Source of the DNA: Actinocatenispora thailandica
GTDB lineage: Bacteria; Actinomycetota; Actinomycetes; Mycobacteriales; Micromonosporaceae
NCBI RefSeq assembly: GCF_016865425.1
Contig: NZ_AP023355.1
Coordinates: 1,610,198 to 1,674,197 of the forward strand
Direction: 5' to 3'
DNA: 64,000 nucleotides
Shown here: one piece after another, positions 59,204 through 64,000 of the stretch
Numbering within the stretch: the first letter of the stretch is position 1
How the letters are laid out: each line of letters starts with the position of its first letter
The notes under the pieces: generated by a model
What the model saw: only the letters and a program-made list of their open reading frames with translations
What the model was told of the DNA's origin: nothing
Database searches by the model: none
Made by a program: the position numbers and the translations under genes

Positions 59204-60139
59204 CTAGAGCCAGCCGCGTTTGGTCGCCTGCACGCCGGCGGCGAAGCGGGTGGTGACGCCGAGCCGGTCGAGGATCGCGGCGATGTTGCGCCGCACGGTA
59301 CGGATCGACACGTGGGTGCGGGCGGCGATCTCCTCGTCCTTGAGGTTTCCGGCCAACAGCGCGAGCACGTGCCGCTGGTAGGGGGTCAGGTCACCGGTGT
59401 GGCTCGGCGCGGCCGGGTACGGCGCCGCCCGGTCCCACAGGCTCTCGAACAGGTCGACGAGTGCCCCGATCACCGACGGGGAGCGAAACAGCACCAAGCC
59501 GGCCGAGCCGCTCTCGTCCAGCGGTACCAGGGCGGTGGACCGGTCGGCGACCAGCAGCTTCATCGGCAGCGTCGCGGCGAGGCGGGTCTCGCCGCCGGCG
59601 TTTCGGGTGCCGTCGACGATCCAGGCCAGTTCGGGAGTGGCGAAGTCGGTGGTGAAGATCGTCTTCCAGGTCCGTGGCGGCTCGTCGGCGGCGGGGGAGA
59701 GCCTCGGCTGGCACAGGCACCCGGCCGCCGCGGTGGTGTCCAGGGACAGCAACTCGTCGCGCGCGCCGCGCTGGACGCTGTCGACCAGGGTCAGGATCCG
59801 GTCCGGTTCGGTGACCACGTCGGCCGGGGACCGGACCGGGCCGCCGTCGACGCTCAGCGCGTCGCGCTGCAGCACGATCAGCTCGTGCACGGTGTGCGCG
59901 GTCTGCTCCTGCCAGGAAGCGATCCGCGCGGCCAGCTCGCCGAGTACCTCCTGCGCGGCGACGGCGGGTGCGATCGGAAGCAGCACCGGTGGATCGCCGT
60001 CCTGGACCCGGGCGAAGCCGGCCAGCACCAACTCGTGCACGTCGTGGTCGAGTGCGGCCGGCGCCAGGATGTGACGCTCACCGGCGAGCAGCCGCTGGTA
60101 CAGCTCGCCTGCTCGCTGGGAGAGTACGGAGTCCAGCAT
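59204..60139 (-). CDS. LuxR-type HTH transcriptional regulator
   Basis: A 311-residue protein. The C-terminal 65 residues are a LuxR HTH: LTPYQRHVLALLAGNLKDEE, then IAARTHVSIRTVRRNIAAIL. The N-terminal 60 residues (LSQRAGELYQRLLAGERHIL) resemble a TrmB-like winged domain, followed by an effector domain with CLCQPRLSPAADEPPRTWKT and ATLPMKLLVADRSTALVPLD. This layout is common in actinomycete regulators of unknown signal. It is divergent from the hypothetical membrane gene at 60301. There is no receiver domain, so control is not by phosphorylation. Confidence 0.85.
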   Translation of the reverse strand: MLDSVLSQRAGELYQRLLAGERHILAPAALDHDVHELVLAGFARVQDGDPPVLLPIAPAVAAQEVLGELAARIASWQEQTAHTVHELIVLQRDALSVDGGPVRSPADVVTEPDRILTLVDSVQRGARDELLSLDTTAAAGCLCQPRLSPAADEPPRTWKTIFTTDFATPELAWIVDGTRNAGGETRLAATLPMKLLVADRSTALVPLDESGSAGLVLFRSPSVIGALVDLFESLWDRAAPYPAAPSHTGDLTPYQRHVLALLAGNLKDEEIAARTHVSIRTVRRNIAAILDRLGVTTRFAAGVQATKRGWL

Positions 60140-60300
60140 GCCGCCATCGTATTCGCCGTCGTATGTCCGGAAGCTGCCACTGACCCGTTCTCTCCTTGAG
60201 CTGGTGCGGTGCGGCCCGGAGACTGGTTCCGGTCCACGGCCGGAGGCCGGAACGCAGGGCAGCCCCTCCGGGGCGGGTGTGAGCGGGGCGAGGCAGCGCG

Positions 60301-61562
60301 ATGGCGTTTCACCGGATCGACGAGGTACCGGACGTACGGCTCGCGCACTTCCTGGACTTCACCAGCACCACGTACTACAACACGCAGCTGACCAGCACCC
60401 GCTGGGCCGTGCAGCCGATCGCGGCGCGGCGGCCCGCCGAGGGCAGCGCCCGGCACCGCGTGCACTGCGGCACCTGCAGGCAGTCGGTGGAGGTGCTGGT
60501 GCCGAGCGCGGAGCGTACCCTGCGCATCCAGCGGATCTGGCTCGCCGTGCTGGTCGCGGGGCTCGCGGTGCTGGTCGCGGTGGTCGGGTACCTCGCGGCG
60601 CGGTCGGACTGGACGAGCGCCGGCGGTGCCCTGGCCGCGGTCCTGATCCTGACCCTCGTGATCCTCCTGTCCGTCGCGCCGCTGCTGGCGGCGCTGGACC
60701 GGGCGCAGCACGCGCACGGCGTCCGCATCGCGCCGGGCCAGCCCCGGGCGGCGGTGCGCCGCCACTCGATCCGCCTCCCCAAGGCGCGCGGCGCGCGGTA
60801 CCGGCCTCGCGCGGCCGGTAGCGCGGCGCGGCCGACGACGGCGCCGGCTGCCACGGTCGGTACCCGGGACGTGCGTGCCGCCCCGGCGACCGGAGCCGGG
60901 GCGAAGGCCGGCACCGTCAAGGCGGGGCCGGTGTTCGCGCTGCGGCCCGGAACGGGGCGCGACACGGTGCTGGCGCGGCTGGGCCCGCCGGCGGGCGACT
61001 CCACTGGCGCGGAGGCCGTCGGGGTGTCTCCGCGCCAGTGGACCGGGAGATCCTGCGCTACGACGGTCCGCTTGCCGGCCACCAGACCAGCGTCGTGCTT
61101 GCCGCCGGTGTGGTGGAACGGATCGAGATCGCCCCTGGTGGTGCGGCCGTCGGTGACCCGGCGCCGCCCGACCGCATCGTGATCGGCCGGGACGGGATCC
61201 ACGCGTCCACGTCGCGCTACGCGTACCACGCGCTCGACGCGTGTCTCGGCCCCATGTCGCGCTGGGAGGACGGCGCCTGGCAGGCGGAGCGCGCGCAGCT
61301 GCAGGCGAGCTGGCCTGCGGCCGCGGTCACCGTCGAACCGGTGCTCGCCACCGTGGCACGGTTGCGGTCCGACCTGTCCGCCGACGCCGAACGGCCGGGC
61401 CACCGGGCCTTCCTCGTCGCGCCGCTGCCGGAGCAAGGCTGCGCGCAGGTGGTGTCCATCTTCGATCAGCCGGGGCAGGCCACCGGAACCGGCACCGCGT
61501 ACCGGGTCTGGCGGCTGACCGGGGGCCGCTGGGCCCTGATCCGCTCGACCCCCAGAACCTGA
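60301..61562 (+). CDS. Hypothetical two-helix membrane protein, one frameshift
   Basis: From the ATG at 60301 the product has a soluble N-terminus with a CxxC pair (HCGTCRQSVEV), two membrane helices (IWLAVLVAGLAVLVAVVGYL and LAAVLILTLVILLSVAPLLA) and a basic linker. At the G-run 61021-61024 the frame breaks within DSTGAEAV. With one added G it continues GVSAPVDREILRYDGPLAGH then VVERIEIAPGGAAVGDPAPP to the stop at 61562, an outside or cytoplasmic domain of about 180 residues. Joined length is about 420 residues. No family is recognised; the CxxC could bind zinc. Confidence 0.6.
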
Positions 61563-61657
61563 CGCCGCCGGGTGGCCCGTCACCGTTGGGGCGTGGCGGC
61601 GGCGGTGCCGGAGACGGCGGCTGGCCCGCACGGTGGCACCTCCGTGGCGCCGCCGGC

Positions 61658-62338
61658 TCAACGTGGTGACGTGGTGGTCAGGTGGAATGCTCGTCGGAGA
61701 TGGTCCACGCGGTCGGGTGGGCCGGTGAAGGTCATGGTCCGCAGGGCGCGGGCACGTTGGGCAGCGGTGGTGGCTGTTCGTAGCGTGATGAGGTCCGCGG
61801 ATCGGGCCGTGATGGTCACCTCCGGTGCGGCGGTGGACGGTGCGAGGCGGTCCGTGTCGACGGCGAAGGTGAAGCGGCGGTCGTCGACGTCGACGGCCAC
61901 GTCGAGGGTCAGGCCCGCTGCGGCCTGCGGGTCGAAGGCAAGCAGGACGCCGGCGAGGAATCCGCTGGAGGGGGAAACGGCGCCGGGGGCTGTGGTGTCC
62001 CAGTCGCGGAGTCCGAACCGGGCGACGGCGGACAGGATCGGTACGACGTAGCGCCAGCCGGGCTCGGTCAACTCCAGCACGGTTCGGGCTGCTGGTGCTG
62101 GCAACTCGGTACGGCGGACCAGGCCGGCGTCGTCCAGCTCCCGCAGCCGGGTGGCGAGCAGGTTGGTGGCGATTCCGGGCAGCTCGGCACGGATGTCGCC
62201 GTACCGGCGGGGGCCGCCGACCAGTTCCCGCAGGATCAGCAGCGTCCAACGGTCGCCGAGGATGTCGAGGCCGAGGGCGATCGGGCAGTTCTGTTGGTAG
62301 CTTCGCACGGTCCTCGGTCCCACCTTCGCGTCGATCAT
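61658..62338 (-). CDS. HxlR-family regulator with SCP2-like C-terminal domain
   Basis: A 226-residue protein. Residues about 10-100 form the HxlR winged helix: CPIALGLDILGDRWTLLILR and RYGDIRAELPGIATNLLATR, then LRELDDAGLVRRTELPAPAA. Residues 120-220 are a sterol-carrier/SCP2-like ligand domain (LDVAVDVDDRRFTFAVDTDR, then VTITARSADLITLRTATTAA). It lies seven bases downstream of the membrane-protein gene at 62346 and is probably co-transcribed with it. HxlR proteins respond to redox signals or small ligands; the SCP2 domain suggests a lipid effector. Confidence 0.87.
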   Translation of the reverse strand: MIDAKVGPRTVRSYQQNCPIALGLDILGDRWTLLILRELVGGPRRYGDIRAELPGIATNLLATRLRELDDAGLVRRTELPAPAARTVLELTEPGWRYVVPILSAVARFGLRDWDTTAPGAVSPSSGFLAGVLLAFDPQAAAGLTLDVAVDVDDRRFTFAVDTDRLAPSTAAPEVTITARSADLITLRTATTAAQRARALRTMTFTGPPDRVDHLRRAFHLTTTSPR

Positions 62339-62345
62339 GACGATC

Positions 62346-63101
62346 CTATGCCGTGCGGATCGGCCGTACCGGTGCCGTGGTGCTGGTGCTCGTGGTCCGC
62401 AGCCGGGTCAGGGACAGGATGTGCAGGGCGAACAGCAGCGGTACGCCGGCTGTCGGGATGAGCGCCAGCGGCAGCGTGGACACGTACTGCGTGGTGGGTG
62501 TCAGGTGCAGGATCGGGTCGCTGCCGGGTCCGCCGAGGAACGCGATGGTGAACGCGGTGACGAAGTCGGCGATGCCGAGGAGGTTGAACCAGATCGCGCG
62601 TCGCTTGCCATCGCCGTGCAGCAGGCCGCGGGACACCCGGCGTGCGGTGAGGCCGATGGCGATGTCGCCGAGCGCGGCGGGCAGCGCGAAGGCCGGGGGC
62701 AGCAACCCCAGCACGAGCGCGAGCAGGAAGATCACGCCGACGATACGCACCTCGTGTGGCCGGGCGAGCCGGGCCACGACGTGCGGTCCGGACAGTATCC
62801 GCGCCGCGACCGGTAGCCGAGCCAGGAGCAGCAGCACGGCGAGGGGCACCGCGAATCCCGCCAGCAACCACGGCGTGATGGCGGCTTTGTCCATCCGGTA
62901 GACGTGCGTGGCTGCCAGCGCAGCGGTCAGCACGATCCATCCGGTGTATCCCGCCGCGAACAGCGCGGTCACCCGCGTCGCGGTCGCGTCGCCCATGCCG
63001 GCGGCCTTCGCCGAGTTCCGCAGCTCTCGCGCGGTGCTGAACAGGATCAGCCCGATGCCGATCACCACGAGCGCCGAGAGGTACCAGGGTCCAGATGTCA
63101 T
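62346..63101 (-). CDS. Seven-helix membrane protein, unknown function
   Basis: A 251-residue hydrophobic protein from the ATG at 63101. Segments include GPWYLSALVVIGIGLILFST, VTALFAAGYTGWIVLTAALA, ITPWLLAGFAVPLAVLLLLA, EVRIVGVIFLLALVLGLLPP, IWFNLLGIADFVTAFTIAFL and LALIPTAGVPLLFALHILSL. Short charged loops separate them. It resembles small actinomycete membrane proteins with no assigned role. It is the first gene of a two-gene unit with the HxlR regulator. The AT-rich stretch 63155-63195 upstream looks like its promoter. Confidence 0.75.
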   Translation of the reverse strand: MTSGPWYLSALVVIGIGLILFSTARELRNSAKAAGMGDATATRVTALFAAGYTGWIVLTAALAATHVYRMDKAAITPWLLAGFAVPLAVLLLLARLPVAARILSGPHVVARLARPHEVRIVGVIFLLALVLGLLPPAFALPAALGDIAIGLTARRVSRGLLHGDGKRRAIWFNLLGIADFVTAFTIAFLGGPGSDPILHLTPTTQYVSTLPLALIPTAGVPLLFALHILSLTRLRTTSTSTTAPVRPIRTA

Positions 63102-63537
63102 GTCAGCTCGCTTCGCACGCCGGTCCGCACCGACGGGTGTCGATGCACAAGAAAATCTACCAGCTAGACAAATTTTTAAAGTAGAAATGAGGAGTTGCTC
63201 ACATCCCGTGGCGGGCGCTCCGGTCGAGGACTGGCAGGCGGTGTTGGACCTGATCAGGTCGAGGGATGGGTGCGGCAGTACTCGGTGGGCGGTGTCGCTG
63301 CGCCACCGCCTCTCGCTGCGGAGGTGCCGTGCCTGGCGGCGGCGAGCTTGTCGAGCACGGCCCGCATCCTGGGCTCCCTGTTCGGTAGCCGCTTGTCGAA
63401 GACCGCTTGCGGCCCGGGGCACCGCGGGGTGACACCACTCCCGGATCATGCCAACTACCGGGGAACAATCATGCCGGCCAGAGACCGGGAGCCCCATGGC
63501 CGGCGGCGATGAAGGTACCGGGGCTACCTGGTGCCGG
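63102..63537. other. AT-rich promoter and a possible decayed coding segment
   Basis: 63150-63195 is strongly AT-rich; in the minus direction it includes TTTGTCTAGCTGGTAGATTT, an imperfect dyad (TCTA-N5-TAGA) that may be a regulator site for the membrane protein gene. From about 63430 to 63250 on the minus strand a frame without a start reads QAVFDKRLPNREPRMRAVLD then KLAAARHGTSAARGG, which looks protein-like but matches nothing I recognise. Confidence 0.4.
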
Positions 63538-64000
63538 TCAGGGTTGGAGCCAGCGGTCGAACCAGGCGCGGGTGCGGCGCAGGAAGTCGAGCTGGTGGTT
63601 GCGTTCGCGGATCCAGTGGCCCTCCCGCGGGTAGATCACGAACTCGTGCTCGGCGCCGAAGTGGCGGAGCGCCCGGTGGAGGTACACGGCCTGCCCGAGG
63701 GGACGTTGGTGTCCTCGGCGCCGTGCAGGATCAGCACCGGGGTGCGAACGCGGCTGGCGAAGGAGACGGGGCTGACCGCGTCGTGCGGGTGCGGGCCGAT
63801 GCCGCACCATCCGGTGCTGCCGCCGAGCGCCGCCTCGAACTGGCCGTTCTCCCCGGTCGCGGCGAGCATCCCCCAGTCGGTGACGCCGGCGCTGACCAGC
63901 GCGGCGCGAAACCGCTCGGTCTGCCCGACGGCCCAGGCGGCCAGGAACCCGCCGTGGCTGCCACCGGCGATGCCCAGCCGGTCGGGGTCGGCGATGCCCT
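63538..64000 (-). CDS. S9-type peptidase/alpha-beta hydrolase, 5' end outside window, one frameshift
   Basis: The visible C-terminal part includes GIADPDRLGIAGGSHGGFLA with the nucleophile motif GxSxG (Ser in GGSHGG). It continues WAVGQTERFRAALVSAGVTD and VSFASRVRTPVLILHGAEDT N with the catalytic Asp. At the G-run 63699-63702 the frame breaks. One added base gives VPLGQAVYLHRALRHFGAEH, EFVIYPREGHWIRERNHQLD with the catalytic His, and the stop at 63538. These are hallmarks of the prolyl-oligopeptidase (S9C, acylaminoacyl-peptidase) family. The protein would be about 600 residues, most of it beyond the window edge. Confidence 0.8.
   Translation of the reverse strand, partial: GHRRPRPAGHRRWQPRRVPGRLGRRADRAVSRRAGQRRRHRLGDARRDRGERPVRGGARRQHRMVRHRPAPARRGQPRLLRQPRSHPGADPARRRGHQRPLGQAVYLHRALRHFGAEHEFVIYPREGHWIRERNHQLDFLRRTRAWFDRWLQP

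Noticed and set aside
1-64000. Search for a biosynthetic gene cluster, prophage or known defence system
   Set aside because: No PKS, NRPS, terpene synthase, phage structural, integrase, restriction or toxin-antitoxin genes were recognised; the SARP, DrrAB and CrtU-like genes are isolated.

Overview
The window is very GC-rich DNA with strong G/C bias at third codon positions, frequent GTG starts, AGGAGG-type ribosome binding sites, leaderless-looking promoters and many regulator/transporter pairs. Gene content (SARP/BTAD regulator, DrrAB-type ABC pair, DUF1707, DUF4397, class F sortase, F420-type oxidoreductase, RskA-like anti-sigma factor, questin oxidase family) points to a filamentous or spore-forming actinomycete, probably a Micromonosporaceae-like genus; that placement is inference from style, not a match. 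No rRNA, tRNA, CRISPR array, prophage or origin is visible. It reads as chromosomal accessory DNA, with short gene blocks of one to four genes each beside its own regulator.

Layout. 1-9.3 kb: MarR tail plus SnoaL-like protein, a decayed IS5-type transposase, a lipoprotein serine hydrolase, a small HTH/membrane protein, a TetR-alpha/beta hydrolase pair with twin operators, a DUF1707 membrane protein, an XRE regulator divergent from a SnoaL-like protein, and an MFS stub. 9.5-14.8 kb: TetR divergent from a twice-frameshifted quinone oxidoreductase, a membrane protein, a sensor kinase/response regulator pair, and a leaderless MarR gene with a dyad over its promoter. 15-23.6 kb: DUF1330, MFS exporter, polytopic membrane alpha/beta hydrolase, DinB, two aldo/keto reductases, a cysteine-desulfurase-like enzyme. 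23.7-31.6 kb: a membrane-universal stress protein fusion, a MocR regulator divergent from a PPOX-family flavoprotein, a questin-oxidase family protein, then an overlapping DrrA-DrrB-erythromycin esterase operon. 31.6-35.4 kb: a large SARP/NB-ARC regulator with internal and downstream repeats.

35.6-38.0 kb holds a small heat-shock (Hsp20) locus bracketed by two paralogous MerR-type regulators, with strong promoters, an unannotated 40-codon ORF behind a perfect Shine-Dalgarno sequence whose start codon sits in a hairpin, and two very long perfect hairpins. 38.1-41.1 kb is an ECF sigma/anti-sigma pair divergent from a DUF4397 surface protein and class F sortase; both directions carry matching candidate ECF promoters. 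41.1-45.7 kb: flavin monooxygenase and deazaflavin-type reductase, divergent from a CrtU-like amine-oxidase-fold protein, then an APH kinase. 46-50.3 kb: SDR divergent from a frameshifted TetR, PAP2 phosphatase, a DedA stub, MFS. 50.4-57.7 kb: phosphoribosyltransferase-hydrolase fusion, APH kinase, P-loop kinase, membrane molybdopterin oxidoreductase, methyltransferase, Tat-exported phospholipase C. 58-64 kb: quinone oxidoreductase, LuxR regulator, a frameshifted membrane protein, HxlR plus membrane protein, and a truncated S9-type peptidase.

A cross-cutting observation is that six reading-frame breaks in five genes are each repaired by restoring one base in a short G or C run. This suggests either residual assembly indels or a real cluster of decay, and affects how the pseudogene calls should be read.
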